Shown here: piece by piece, positions 1 to 13,500 of the stretch
Position numbering within the stretch: the first letter of the stretch is position 1
How the letters are laid out: the number at the start of each line of letters is the position of its first letter
NCBI GenBank assembly: GCA_030267565.1
Contig: BRXU01000029.1
Coordinates: 281,001 to 345,000 of the forward strand
Reading direction: 5' to 3'
DNA length: 64,000 nt
Source of the DNA: Pleodorina starrii
Taxonomy: Eukaryota; Chlorophyta; Chlorophyceae; Chlamydomonadales; Volvocaceae
Notes under the pieces: model-generated
Databases searched by the model: none
Seen by the model: the letters and a program-made list of their open reading frames with translations, nothing else
What the model was told of the DNA's origin: nothing
Translations under genes and position numbers: made by a program

Positions 1-221
1 ATCGAACGGTGGTTATCGTTGGCCCTCTTTGTAGCTCTCCCCGCGAACGACCCCCGCCCCGCCCACCGAGAACCCCCGAACGCCGTTCGCCTTCACTCCA
101 ACCCCGCTTGTCAGCTTGCCGCTTTTTGGACTGTCAGACTGTACCCCGTTCCACACTGTGCCAATTTTGCATTTCACACATATAATACATCCCCGCCCCG
201 CTGTCCCGTTCCACCCCTCAG

Positions 222-3200
222 GACCTCGTGAGCGGGGTGTACCTGGCCGATGGAGTGGTGTTGTCGCTGGTAGACCTCATTATTATAAACACTGCAATGG
301 TGGACGGGTACGCACCCGTGCCGTACACGGGCCTGGGATTCGTGACGCCCTTCCTCTGGTTCTTCGACTTCAAGCGGACCGTCCTCTCGCCAACCAAGTG
401 AGCCACCGGGCTGCCGTACAGGGGCCAGGGCGCCGCACCAGTGGCGGCGCGTGCGGGAAAGGGGGAAGGGGGAGGTGCGGAGAACCTCAAAGGGGAAGAG
501 GGGGAGGCATTGAATGGAAAGGGGCAGAAGAAAAGCGCCTGTGAGTGTATTCCGTTTGCGTTCGTAGTCGTAAGTAGCCAGGCGCGCACGGACAGGAAGT
601 GCGCCGGACGGAAAAGCTCATCGGAGGGTGTCTGCATCAGGGTGCCGGGTGGGAGCTTGAGGCAGCACGACGTGGCAGGACAATGGACACGTGCGGCTGA
701 AGCCGAAAAGCATGGGACGAACCCCTGACCCAGCCGCGCGCGCCCTGGGCGCCGCTGGGCGCCCGACCAGCGGGGCCCGTGGCGCACTCGCTGGGTGCAG
801 CGTCGCGCTCTGTCCTTGGTGTTTCTTAGAGTTTCTGACGCAGCGCGCGCTTCCTGGCCGTTTTACTGGCGCGCAGCTACTGCTGCTGCAGCTGCCACTA
901 CGCTTGAGATTGCAGCGGCCTTTCTCGCCCGTGCTGCTGCAGCAGCTGCGGCGGCGGCGGCGGCGGCGACTGCATCTTCTGCTGCCGCTCCGCCCCCGCT
1001 GCTCTTGCTGCTGTTACCGCTACTGACGGCGGCTGTGCGCGCCCGTTAACGCCCTTGTCACCGACCGACCGAACGGACGCTGCAGGCCGCTGAACCAGCT
1101 GGTCGCCATCGACTGCGACATCATCTCGTACTCGTACGACGTCTGTGAGTGCCGTACTCGTGCCACACGCGCGACGGGTGCTCCCCCATGTTTGCACAGT
1201 ATGTCGCCGCGCTGCCCCTGGGGGCAGGGCAAGTGAGCGCGCGCGATGCGCTTCGGTTGCAAGCCGCGCAGCGGCCACGAACAGACGCAGCTAGAGCGTG
1301 CGCCCCGTAGGCTATAGTGTGTGGAGAGCGCTGTTGTGATTGCATGCAAGTACGGTAGTGCAGAGCGCTGTTGTGGTTCCATTGCAAGCAGTGCGGAGCG
1401 CAGCTGCGTACGGAAGCAGAGGTTAAAGGTATGTGTGTAGATGTGGCACGTCGTCGCTCGTTGCGGTGCGACGGCGGCGCTCCGGATGCTGCCAGCGCTG
1501 CGGCCTGCGGGCGCCGGTTTCCACTTTCCGTCGTTTCCGGCCTCTGCCAAATCGTTTCGCGCGCTTTCATCACCTTTTTCCGTACTGCTGCCGTACTGAT
1601 GCACTGCGGTGCAGTACACATGTGGGCTTGGACGGTTGCGATCACGAGCACCGTGGAGCCTATTAGGACCCAAATGGCGCCGTTCAGGACCGGCGTGTAC
1701 GACGTGGAGGTATGTACGATCGGGCTGGGTACGGCTCAATGGGCACGGGCGCGCAATTCCGTTGCGTGGAACTGAAAGGGCGGGGCGCGAGCATATCCGG
1801 GGTGTATGAGCTGCTGCGAGGGAGGCAGCGGGGCCAGGTGTTCGTGGGGGTCATGGAGTGATATGCTCCATGTTATATCGCATGAGTCACTGCGGACGTT
1901 GTTGAGCAAGCTGCTGCGAACGATAAGCCTCCGTGACTGCAAAAATAAACCCACCTGTCCCGATACATTACCGGCATGAAGGCTTGGCCAATGGTTGTTC
2001 ATGGGGGAGAGATCCAACCCAAGACGGGCCTGAGACCGTCTACCGGTGTGCCGGCTAGCCGGCAAGCGGACTTTCCATGCTGAGTTTTCATCAGCCTGGG
2101 GCCTGTCTGTGAACTTCCCAAGCGCATGAGACAGCCTGGCAATGCAGCCTCCCAGGGCCCTGTCGCTCCCCTCAGGGCCCCTTGGTTTGGGGCATACCGT
2201 ACCTCCCATTACCTCTCGGTACCTACCCCCGGTCGTCTTCCGCTTCTGTCCCCGCCGCAGATCGACGAAGCAAGCCACGCGCCTGCCCTGGAGTTCCTGG
2301 TCCTGGATGCGTACGGCATGTTGTACAGCAACACCCGCCTGGTGCCGTACATGAACTCCACGGTCGACGTGCAGCTCACGGCGCGCGGCGCGGGAGCGCC
2401 GCTGTACGCGCTCCTCATTCCGGCGAAGACAACTGCCGTACCGGTGTGGACCCACAGCGACCTGCAGGTGTGCGTGTGTGTGTAGGGTGGGGGCTGGTGG
2501 GGCATGTCATGAGCTTGACCCTGTCCGCGCCCGCGCCTCCACGGCTTTGGTCCCTGTGCTTCCCGTGATCCCGCCATTACCCTTATCTCCCCTCGCCATG
2601 TCTACTGGCCGCTTTGGACTGTCATACTTTACTGGCCTGGCCTCTGCCGACGTCCCTTCGACCTCGCTCGCTCCTCATTGCCCCTGCCCTCCCATTCCCC
2701 CGCACTACTCACCCTCCTTCCCTCACCCTCGCTCTCACTGGCCCGGCTTCTTCCGGCCCAGAACGTTCTGGCCCTGGCTCAGCGCCCCGGCTGCTCGCCC
2801 TACAGCAACACCACCACCTACATCCACCTCTTTTCCAACATGTCCCTCGACGGCTCCAAGTGGCCCAACGCGGGCTACAACATCTCCTGCAACATCATGA
2901 TTAGCGGATCGGTCAACAGGTGCGTTTGCGTTTGGGGGGTGTTGGGGCGGGGCGGGGTGGGCACGGGGCCACGGGGGCGCGCTGAGTGACAGTGCGACGG
3001 CGCTGCAGCATACCGGTAGATCCGGTGCTGTCTGTCTTGTGCCGTGCTATCAGGCCTGGTACTGCCTCGTGACTCTTGGGGGGCGGGGGCCAAGGCGTGT
3101 GGCAGCCTGGTGCAGCCTCGCGACTCCCAACGGCCACGGAATGGACGTGGCGCGTGTTGAGGAACCGTCGCCCTCCCCATGCGCGGCGCTTGACCCGTCT

Positions 3201-6200
3201 TCCTGTTTCCCCCGTTTCCCGCTTCCTGGCCGAACCTGACCTGGCCTGGCTTGCGCAGGGAGGGTGGCACGTGGCTCAATTTCAACCTTCTGTCGCGCTT
3301 CATAACGCTCAGCGAGGGGGCGACGCTGACGTTCAGGTGCGTCCGTAAGCGGCAGGCTTCCTGGCTGGCTGGGAGAGTGGCCTGGCTGCACGGCTGGAAG
3401 AGGTGGCTGGCTGGGCGGCTGGGAAAAAGGGCTGGCTTACTGGCTGGCTGGGCGACTGGGAGGTTGGCTGGCTGGCTAGGGGCTGGCTGGCTAGATGGCT
3501 GGGAGAGATGGTTGGCTAGGCGGCCGGTAGAAAGGCTGACTGGCTGGGCGGCTGGGCTCCTAGGAGAATGACAGAGGGATAGACGGCTGGCTGGGCGGCT
3601 GGGAGGGTGACTGAACTGGCTTGCGGCCCGCTCGTGGTCCGTGCCGGCCCGGTAGCGAGGCGTGGTGCCCAGCGGTACATGTGTGGCCGCGTCCGTTCCC
3701 TGGCCCCTGCTCTTCCTCGTGTTGCGGCCCGCACGCACCCACGCACCCACGCACTCACGCCCGCACCCACGCACGCACCCACGCACTCACGCTCAAACGC
3801 CCGCACCCATGCACCCACGCACGCACCCACGCACTCACGCTCAAACGCACGCTCGCAGGTACCTCACCCTGTTCAACATGCCCAGCCAGACACGGAGCTA
3901 TGTGCTGGGGGACCTGGCCCACATGACGCTGCCGATGTGGCCCGTGGGTCGCTCAGCCAACAGCTCCCTGATGCTGCTCGGGTGCACCATCGTCCTGCCG
4001 TACGAAGAGTACCGCATGTTGGCCGATGTGGCGGGCGGGCTGTACCGCTGGCAGGCGCTCAACTCCACCATTGAGGTACGGCGTGTGTACTGCTTGCTGT
4101 GCTGTAACACTCTCGGTACTGCTGTACGTCCTCGCTTCCCCCATCCGCCGGGTCCGTTCGCTAACGCCGTCTCCTTCTCCGCTACGAAATTTTCTTTATA
4201 CCCCCATCCGCCGGCCCTCACAACGAATCGTCGACACCCCTTCGCTCCGTTGCCTCGCACCGGGCCCGCTTGCTCTCATGACTAGGTGCATTCAGTAGTT
4301 CAGTAACCGGGGCAAGCGCATGGCCATGGCCCGCTGCGTGGGCTGCCCTGCCCCTGCTCTGCCCCTGCCCCTGCCCCGCTGCTGCCTCTGTGCCCCTGCC
4401 CCGCTGCTGCCGCTGGCCCAGGTCAACTCGATCGGCTCTCACAGCATGTCCGTCATACACCTGGTGGGGTTCAACATGGTCCTCACCAACACCCAGATCA
4501 CAGACGACTCGGGCAGCGTGGCCTATACCGCCCTCCTGGGGCCCAACATATACGCGACCGCAAGCGCATTGCCGTTGCCGCCGCCGTCGGCGTCGGCGCC
4601 GCAGTCGTCACCAGGAATACTGGCCGTCGCCGTGGCCGTGCCGCTGGGCGTGGTGGGCCTGGCGGCGGTGGCGGTGGCGGCGTTTCTCGTACGCCAGCGG
4701 CGGCGCCGCCGCGCCCGCGGCGTGAATGCGGAGACGCCGGCAGAGGAGGAGAAGTGTGCCGAGGTGGCGCCGCCGGGGGCTCCCGACGGACCCGGCAGCA
4801 GGGGCAGCAAGGGCGTGGTGGTGGGCGCTTCGGCGCTGGCGTGCGAGGGCGCGAGCTCCAACAACACGCCCCAATCGGAGGGCGACGCGAGCGGGGTGAC
4901 GGAGGGGCAGGCGGGCGCTGGTCTGGTGGGTGGCGTGGCGTGGCGAAGGAGAGCGCGCGTGTATGTGTGTGCGGAGGGGCGGGCGGGGAGAGGGAGCGCG
5001 GGCGCGCGTGGCCGGCGGGAGCGCGCGAGAACAACCAGCTTGCGAGAGCCGTAGGCGTGTCAACCTGGCTTGCCTGCTTTTGTGTGTCTCTGCTGCAAAT
5101 CCCCACCCACCCACGCACCAGCCCACGGGCGATGCGCATCGCAACTCTCGTCACCACGCATCCCGGCATGGCAGCGCCTGCTCGCTCGCTCGGTCCAGCC
5201 TGCTCATCCGTCCGCCGCTCTCATCCGCCCACCCGCTCTCATCTGCCGCTCTCATCCGCCGCTCCCATCCGTCCGCCCACCCGCTCGCACCGCGTCGGAC
5301 GGGAGTTGGACCAATGCCCTTTGCTTGACGGCCTGGTGGCGATACTGTGCCGTCTTTCTTCCGTGCTCAGGTCGACTCGGGCGCTGCACCGCCTCTTCAC
5401 GTGGAGCTGCACCAGCTCATTCTGGACTTCGCCAGGTAGGGGCTAGGGGGTAGGGGGTAATAATAAAGTCGATGCCGTGGTAATTAAGTCGATGCCGTGG
5501 TAAGAAAGTCGATGCCGCAAAGTTGGGGCGGGGCACTGGGTGCTGGCCACTGGGTGCTGGCTGAGTGGTTATTGGAGAGCAAGCCAAGCGCGATGATCAG
5601 CCAGGTGCCGGGCGAACTGAGCGATTATGGGTGGACGGGTGCTGGGGTACTGGGACTGCCCGAAATTTCCATAAGTCGGGCGCTATCGGCTATTGGTTCG
5701 TTGGTTGGTTGTCGGTGGCTTGTTTGAATTGCTGCTTTGGCTCCAATTCAGGCTGCCGGGGGCTCCATTTTTCAGCGGAAGTCCGGCCGGGTACTGCATA
5801 CAATGCGCCGGGGGCCTACACCAAAAAACTGCGCGTCCCGCCCCTGAGCCCCTCTCGTTCCCCTTCCCTCTCCGTGGACGTGCCTCGTTACGCCTCGCGC
5901 GCACATTGGCAGGGAGATTGAGGACAAGCACCTGACCATTCACGATGCGCTCGGCAGCGGCGGCTTTGCGACCGTGTATCGAGGTGCGGCCGGGCTGGTT
6001 GGGGCATTGGCGCGCGCTTGGCTGCAGGGTGCCGATTCAAGAGCTCAAACGGCCATTCCTGGGGGTGACGGAGCAGGGATGGGGCCGTCGCGGGCTGCGG
6101 GCGTGCGTCGCCAACGTATCGATCCAGGGTTCTTCGGTGCAAAAATAGGTGACATGTATGTAACGGTATGTGGGCGTTTTGACACCGGCGCGAAAGGTGC

Positions 6201-9200
6201 CCAGGTGGGACCTTGAGCCCAGCCGCTTCGTAGCCCCAAAGGTGGCGCCTGTCCGGGCTCCGGGCCCGGGCTTTGGTCAAGCATGGCGCGGCCCGCGCGC
6301 CGCTCTCCCCCCGCCCGCTCACGCCCCGCACCGCACCGCGTCACACCACACCGCACCCACGCCGTATCGCAGCCGTCGCTACGCATCACGCATCACACGT
6401 TCACACCCCTGCCCGTCTCACACTGCGTGTCTCACACCGAGTGAGGTGTACGACACGGTACCGTGCCGTACCCCTTACGCCTGCGCTGCACGGCAACCGG
6501 CCCCGCTCTGCTGTTGTGCGGCACATGCGGCACATGCCGGAACTGGACAGGCACCTGGCGCGGCATCGACGTGGCTGTCAAGGTGATTGAGTTCCAGGAC
6601 CGCACCGCCGGCAACGAGCGGCTGCAGGCGCGAGCCATGACGGAGGCAGCCATCGCCGCCAACATCCAGCACTCGAACATCGTCACGACGTATTCGTACG
6701 ACATAAGGCCCTGCCAGGCGGAGGGCGGCCAGGACACGCCCAGCAGTACGCTGCTGGGCATAGGGCCCGGGCCCGAGGGCGGCCCCGCGGCGGGGGCGGC
6801 GGCGGCGAACCCGCGGCGACGCAGCGGCTCCAGCGATCAGAGCAACGGCAGCCAGCCGCCGCGCATGTGGAAGCTCTACCTCATACAGGTCGGGTCGGGT
6901 CGGCTGTGTGACTGAGAGGTCGGGTCGGGCCAGCTGTGTGGGGTGGCGTAGATGGGAGTACAGGCATCGGGAGTATCCGTTACTGCAAAGCGTGAGCGTC
7001 GCTGCAGCCGTGGCGCGCGCGGCATGGCGCCACGCCTGCTTAGCGCGGCACCGGGGCAGGTGCTGCTGCTGGCTGGCTGCCAGGGCCCGCGGCTCCCACG
7101 GCCTTCCCAATGCTCGCCTCCGCCTGCCCCGCGCTTGTCCGCCCTTGCCAGTGGAGTCCACAGGACACTGGATCTCTTTGTCACCGACAGCGCCACTCGT
7201 TGCATGACGCTCCTCCCGCGTCCCTCCCTCCCCGGTCGGCCCCTCGCGACGTTGCGCTCCCGGGCCCGCACCTGCCGCCTCTTTCACAGGAGTACTGTGA
7301 GGTGGGCTCTCTGCGGGTGGCGCTGGAGAACCACATGTTCCAACTGTCGGACGGCTCGCCCAACATGGTGGGTCGGGCGGTGGCGGGGTGGGTGACTGAC
7401 TGGGCGGGCGGGTTGCTGCGCTGCTGCGTGGGCCCAGGGGCGGGGCTGGGACGATACGCGCCGTAGGCAAAGACGACGTTGAATGGGGACGTGTGCGGAC
7501 TGAAGGACGGACGGGCTGAAGAGAGCTGGGAAGGGACGGGCCCTTGCCCAGCCAGCGTGCATCTGAGGACTGCCCCGAGGGCATATGGGACGGCGGCATT
7601 TTTGCCACGGACCCTCGTGGTCCTGCGGCGGGTCTACCGAAGGACCCTGCGCTCGATTGATCTGGGTGGCGGACACGGCCGTCACTTGGGGCTCTGTTTT
7701 GCACCCGGGAGCGCCTGAGTCCCGCCGGCGCCTTTCGCCGTGGTACCGCGCTCTTGGAAGCCAGGCAGGCAGCTGATCTGCGGAACCGCCGGCGCAGCGG
7801 CGCTCCCTGCGCGCCTCCCCCTGTCCGCAGCAGCTTGGTCAACAACGTCCGCACATCCGTCTCATGTTATATAATGGAGCATATCACGCCCTGATCCCCC
7901 TGTTGTTGTCGAGGGGAAACCGCCCGGCTCTCCCGGGCTGTATTACTCCCTGGTACATAGGCGAATGTTGATACCTTTATAACACTAGCCGCACCACCAG
8001 CGGCCTGTTCTTGCACGCCCTCACACATATCACGACGCCCGGTGAATCCCCCCCCCCCGCGCCCTCCTCCCGCGCCCTCCTCCCTCGCAGCCCATGATTC
8101 TGCGGCTGATGCTGGACGTGGTTCGCGGGCTGCAGCACCTGCACCGGAAGAACATCGTGCACGGGGACCTGACCCCGGGTGAGTATGGTGGGCTCGACCC
8201 GTCCCTCTCGTCCCCCCGCTCCTACTCATTCCGTCATGCCCTGTTCATGTCCTGTTCAGGCAACATCCTGCTCAAGGCTGACGTGTCTCGCCCCGGCCAG
8301 TACGTGGGCAAGCTGGCGGACTTTGGGCTGAGCGTAAAAATGAACCCGAGTCAGACCAGCGTGGACAACAACCGGACCGGCACGCCCTTCTACGCGAGTG
8401 AGCACAATACCGTTAGCGTCCAGCAGAATACCGTTAGGGTTCAGCAGAATACCGTTAGTTTCAGCAGAATACCGTTAGAATCCCGGCACTTCAGTGGGTG
8501 CTGGGCTGTCGAGAGCCGGGAGGTGATCGGTGGAGTGGGCGGCGTTGGCTGGATTACCGCAGGGGCTACATAGGCGGCTGCCCTTCGGGATTCTGACGCC
8601 ATGGCTGTGGACGGATTTGGGTAACTGCTACCGCCGTGCCGCGGTCTCCCAGCACGTCGGCCGCGGGCCTCCTCTGTCGTTCACGGGCACGCAAACCCGA
8701 CCTCTACATGCCTCCTTGCAGCACCCGGCAGCAGCATCCGGTCACTGCCTGCACGCAACGACGCAGTGGCGTGTCCCCGACTTGTCTGTGCGTATCGGGC
8801 GCATGTATGTGAGCCCTTCCCTGTTCAGTGCCGAGCAGCGGAACGTCCCTCGCACCTTCATCCACCCACCCAACCCTGCAGGCCCCGAGGTACGGCAGCA
8901 CGGCAACCTCACCAAGGCATCCGACGTGTACGGTGAGTGAGTGGAGGCGCACGTGGGCCCTGAGAGCAGCGGGCTACGGAGTCCGGACGCACATGAGAGA
9001 GGGTGCTGCTTGCGGGATTCTGTTGGCTTTTTTGCGCCTACGGCTATCTATGGCTATCGTGTTATAAACCTGCCGCCAACCGCGGTCCGCGCGTCACCAC
9101 ACCTCGCGCTCCCTGCCCCTCCGTCGCCGCGCGCGTCCAAACCCCCGCGTTCTCCTGCCTGCTTTCTCGCGCCTACCCGCCCGCGTCCGCCCGCTCGTCC

Positions 9201-10502
9201 GCAGCCATGGGCGTCGTGCTCTGGGAATTGTGGCACGGGCGGCCCTGCTACCAGCGCGTGCGCGGCGTCAAGCACTACATCCACGCCGCCGGCTACCCCG
9301 CCTTCCCGCCCGCCTGCCCCGGCACATACGCCGACCTGGCGGGTCGCTGCCTGCGCCGCGCGCTGGACGAGCGGCCGCCCCTGAGCGAGGTGCACGACGT
9401 GCTCCGGAACCTTCTGGGATCCGCGGTCAGCGGCGGCCTAAGCTCGGGCAGCGAGGGCTGCGTATCGGGCTCGCCCTCGCACGAGTGGCCCTTCCTGGCG
9501 AACCTCGGCGCCAGCGGGATGGGGCCGATGGGGGTGGGTGGCGGCGGCGGCGTCATGGGGGGCATGGGGCAGGGCAACGTCTTTGCGGCGGCGGTGGCGG
9601 AGTTTGGAGCCGGCGGCGGCGCAGGCGGGGGCGGGGGCGGAGGCGGGGGCGCCACGCCCGAAGGGAGCGGAACGGCGTGGGACGGCGGCGGCACGACGGG
9701 TTCCGCAGTCGCCAGCACCAACAGCTGGTTCCCTGCGGCGCTGGCGGCGGGCTTTCAGGCTGCGGTCCCTCCGCAGCACCAACAACAAGCGGCGGCGGTG
9801 GCGGCGGCAGCGGCAGCCCCGGGGAGAGCGGGAGGCTCGGGGAGGGGGACCCCAACCGCTGCGGTGGGGCCGTCGCCGCAAGTCAACACCTGTCTACAGG
9901 GCGGCGCAGCTCTCACCATAGCAGCAGCTCTCCATCACCAATTTCAGCAGGCCGCAGGCGCTGGGACGTGGCCGCGCGGGGGCTTGCAGCCGGGACACGG
10001 CCCCGCGGGCAACCCGCCGCTGGACGGCACCGCGCCGGCGGCCATTGCCCAGCGCACGCTGCCGCCGCTACCGCAGCAGCAGCAGCAGCGCCCCCTGGCG
10101 CACTGCTTTGCGCAGCCTCCTCGGTTGCTGGAGGGCCTGCTGGACGCCACTCCGTGCGTGGTGCAACTGGCCGCTGGCTACGAGGGACAGGCGGCGGCGC
10201 CGCAGGCGCCGCTGCCATCGCCCGCCGCCCTGCCCCGTTGCGGTGGCGCGGCGGAGGACGGCAGTCGGGCAGGGCCCGCCGCTCAGCAGTCGCTGAGACC
10301 CGGGGACGTGGAGCTGGTTGGCCGGCTGCAGGCGGGGGCGGCCGGCGGCGGCGGCGGTGGCTGTGCTGATGGCGATGACGGCGGGGGCGTCGCCGCGCCG
10401 CAGGGGGAGCTGCCAGCAGCTGCCTCCCAGGCTCGCTCGAGCTGCAGCCTCAAGCTGGGCACTGCAGAGCCCTTCGTGACGGCGCCGGGTTCCAACGGCT
10501 AG
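222..10502 (+). CDS. Receptor-like TKL-type protein kinase (5' end outside window)
   Basis: Sixteen exons join in consistent phase: 222-397, 1086-1144, 1615-1709, 2261-2467, 2762-2919, 3259-3336, 3859-4075, 4422-4925, 5371-5435, 5913-5983, 6551-6888, 7290-7367, 8091-8178, 8260-8397, 8882-8932, 9205-10502. They give about 1206 residues (numbering from the first visible exon). Residues 1-390 are extracellular, Cys-poor, and carry N-glycosylation sequons (NSTV, NTTT, NMSL, NISC). A hydrophobic span lies near residues 392-420 and is followed by an RRRRR stop-transfer stretch. The kinase domain covers about 525-845: Gly loop GSGGFATVYRG, AVK lysine, catalytic loop HGDLTPGN, DFG, SPEV activation-segment end, and an RPPL motif in subdomain XI. 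The tail after about 845 is rich in Gly, Ala and Gln. This architecture is common in volvocine algae. Known for the family: Ser/Thr phosphorylation at the plasma membrane. Ligand and substrate are unknown. The third exon's acceptor is the least certain. The start codon lies outside the window. Confidence 0.85.
3345..3850. repeat. Degenerate GGCTGGCT and CACGCACC repeats in a kinase intron
   Basis: From 3350 to 3610 the intron is a degenerate array of GGCTGGCTGG-like units. From 3725 to 3850 it is a CGCACCCACGCACTCACG-like array that runs up to the acceptor of the exon at 3859. No coding signal is seen. Confidence 0.8.
4153..4200 (+). repeat. Dispersed repeat family 1, copy in a kinase intron
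   Basis: It shares GTTCGCTAACGCCGTCTCC and the following TTCTCCGCT-AAATTTTCTTTATA block with copies at 17277-17327 and 42564-42613. Partial copies lie at 20815-20845, 21241-21276, 26745-26772 and, reverse-complemented, 27112-27149. Confidence 0.75.
8401..8478 (+). repeat. Short tandem repeat in a kinase intron
   Basis: Four copies of a roughly 20-base unit containing GAATACCGTTAG, starting four bases after the splice donor at 8398. The spacing varies by one or two bases between copies. Confidence 0.8.
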
Positions 10503-13500
10503 GGCAGCCTGGGGCGTGTGGGCCAGCTGACGTCCAATGGGCGGTGCTCCGTTGCCGCGCAGCACGGCCCGCGGGCGGACAGGAGGAACGCAGCGCACTG
10601 CCAGCCGGCCGTGCGCTGCGGCCCGTCCGTCCATCCGTCCGCGCGTCCTCTCCTCCTTCTGGGGCGTGTGGGCGCCTTGGTTGCGTTGCATCGCTGCACG
10701 TTTTCTGTGTCTCATGGTTCCCACACACTCACACACACACGCCAGCCGGTGTATCCAGCCGCGTAGGCAGGACTTGAATGCGGACAGAGGAAGGAGGCCA
10801 GTGGCGTGCTCTCCCGGCATCGGGGATTGTGAGCTTGGCGGCTGCATCGTTTTCGAATGCCTCGTGACTGTAATTACTCATGTTGGTAGGGAGCAGAAAC
10901 AGGGAAGGCAGCGAGGACGCGACGCGGGAGAGGAGGCCGGGGCGTGAGTGGAAACGGTTTAGGGGGTAGTCCAGCCAAAGAAGCTTGGAGCGGGCGGGGA
11001 GGGGGATGAGAGTGCCGTGCGACATGCGACATGCCCGGGGCCAGCGGGTGGGCAGCCGCTGCAGAGGTCAAGGGCCCAGCGGGCCCTGCGGGAGAGCTGC
11101 GGCGTCTGCGCGGCCGACGGAGAGAGGCGCACGGTAGGGTAGGAAGGCCCGGAGCATACTGCGGCATGCGTTCATGTGTGCTGTTTGCGCGCTGTTCACT
11201 TCATATATGCGAGGCAGCTCAGGCAGGACTTTGTGATGGATGGAGCAATGGGAGCCTGTCAGCGAGCCCCGCCAGGCTGCTGCATGAGGCGACAGACAGT
11301 GGTGGCGAGCTGCATCTCGCTGCGGCCGCTGGAGCTGCCGCGGCGGCGCGCATTAGCGGTCGACAGTGCGGGCCAGGGGGATTGCGGGGCGGGGCGGGGG
11401 GCCTTAGTTAAGCTGCGCTCGTCGCTGTCGCCGTGCGTGTCCTGTGCCGAAATGGTGTGTTGGCTCGCAGTTTGTCAAGAGGTTTGTCCTATTCATTTTA
11501 TGCATGCAGTGTAGCCCGCAACTCGTTGGTGGGCGGCGGCGGTGAGCCGCTTAGCGCCACTGGATGGGCCCCGCTGACGCCGCGGCGGAGCGACCCCGAC
11601 GGAACGCACGCCAGTCCAGACTCAAACGGTCGTGAAGACAGAGACGCGAACAAGGGATGTGACTGGACGCTTTACGATATCGAACCGACTTATTGAGGAA
11701 GCATGGTAGGAAGGTAGGAAGCAGAGGTCTCGGTAACAGCAGTAGAGGGGCAGGTGCCTTGCACCGCGTTTCCGTGCGAACACGGCGACGCGTTTCACCT
11801 GACTGCTGGGCGGCCCTTCCGCAGGCCCAGCCCTCGTCAGCCCAGCTCATGAATTCAGCTCCCCGGCCCGGAAAGCGGGTGGAAGGGGTCGCGGTTGCCC
11901 ATGTGTGGCCGACTTGTTGAGCCACTACTGTTGCTGTTGCTGCGGTCGGTCGTTCGTTCGTTCGTGCTATCCGTGCTGGCCATTGGCCCCAGAAAACCCG
12001 GGACTCGGTAGGACGTATGCGTTGGCGCAAAGCATACGGCATGTACGGCATGCTTGCAACTGTGCAGTACTGCGTGGTTTGGGGTTGCGTGCTTGGCGCT
12101 TGCAACGTTGTGTGTCGGCATCCTGCCGATGAGATGGGGAGGCATCCTGGGCCGCGTGTGCTGTGCTGCGCTGTGCTGTGCTGCTGGCCCGTCCCAGGGT
12201 CTCAGGGGCTGGTGAGTGGACTTCGGCTGTTGGTGTTTGGGGCTGTGTCGTATCGCCGGCGCCGTGCCCCTCCCTCCACACAGGGCCAGAGAGGTGCATT
12301 GTGGCATTAGATCGCCCATTTGGATCGCGACGTTTTTGTTTTTCCTTTCCTTGTCGTCGCTGTTTTCGTTGACGCTGATCCGCTCCTATGGTGCTGCTGC
12401 TACGATGCGACATTGGCAGGTTGGCAATGCTGTAGAGGAGGAAGTGATCTGCTGCATTGCGCCGGTGATGACGGACGGTTCGTTTGCCTTCGGCCGTGCA
12501 GGCGGGAGCGTCGTTGGTTCCTCCCTCATCTGGCCACCGCCGCCGCCGCAGCCGCCAACAGCCGGGCGCTAACAAGTACTGTATTATATGTTCGGTGGGC
12601 CGTTCCCTAGGTGGGTCATCCCCTAGGTATTTAATATCTCGACGTCTGAATGCCCACCGCCGCCATCTCCGCTAATGTCGGTGGTAGTTGTAGTGGTGGT
12701 TGCGCGCGTGTCAAGTCCTGCGTTGCGCTTCTTGTGTAGCGCAGATGGGGCACACGCCAGTTCTCGGGGCGGTGCGGGGTTATGGCTCGTTCAGATGGAT
12801 TCCGTGGGGCGCCTGGATGGAGGGGCGCTTGGATGGAGGGGCGCGAGCACGTAGGGGTGGGGAAGAGGGTTCTAGGGTATGAGTGGCCGGACACGGGGCA
12901 GGCTCGACCGGGCGGGCGGGGCGCGTGAACTGGCGACAGCGGCGCCGGCAATGTCAAGCCGAGGGATGGGTTAAGCCGGGGGATGGGTTCTGCTGCTGTA
13001 TGGCCGAGAATTGCCACATAAAGGCGCGAGTGTGAACGGGGTTTTGGGGGCGGGGCGTGTGGGCCGCGACAGTAGCCGTAGAAGCCATAGGCGCGGTCAG
13101 AGACGTGCGTCGTCGCCGTAACAAGGCCGTGCATGGTAAAACTTGTCTTGCTTGGGGATGTAGGGAAGGCGCGTTTTCGTTGGTTTCGATTGCATCGTGC
13201 AGCGCTGTTGCAGTCGCAGCGCTGTGATGTTGGGGGGAGGGGCGATGCGCTTGGGTATATGCTGATGCGTCGCTGTTGGGGTGGGGGGCGGGGAGCGCTA
13301 GGGACTGACGTTAGGGCGCGAGCCGTGCAGACGACGTACGCCGCGCAGTGCAGTGCAGTGCAGTGCATGGATCAAAGCCCCGCAAACAAATCTGGCAATT
13401 TGTGGAATGCGGCTTTTGTGGGAGCGGCCGATAAGGGTGGGGGCCCGGGCCAATTCGCGCGAGGACCCCATCCACAGCTTCGACCTCCGAGCCGGGCCGC

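Noticed and set aside
12631..13368. 245-codon minus-strand open frame
   Set aside because: Pro/Ser/Arg/His-rich with no domain, no exon partners in phase, and typical of reverse-strand frames in GC-rich DNA.
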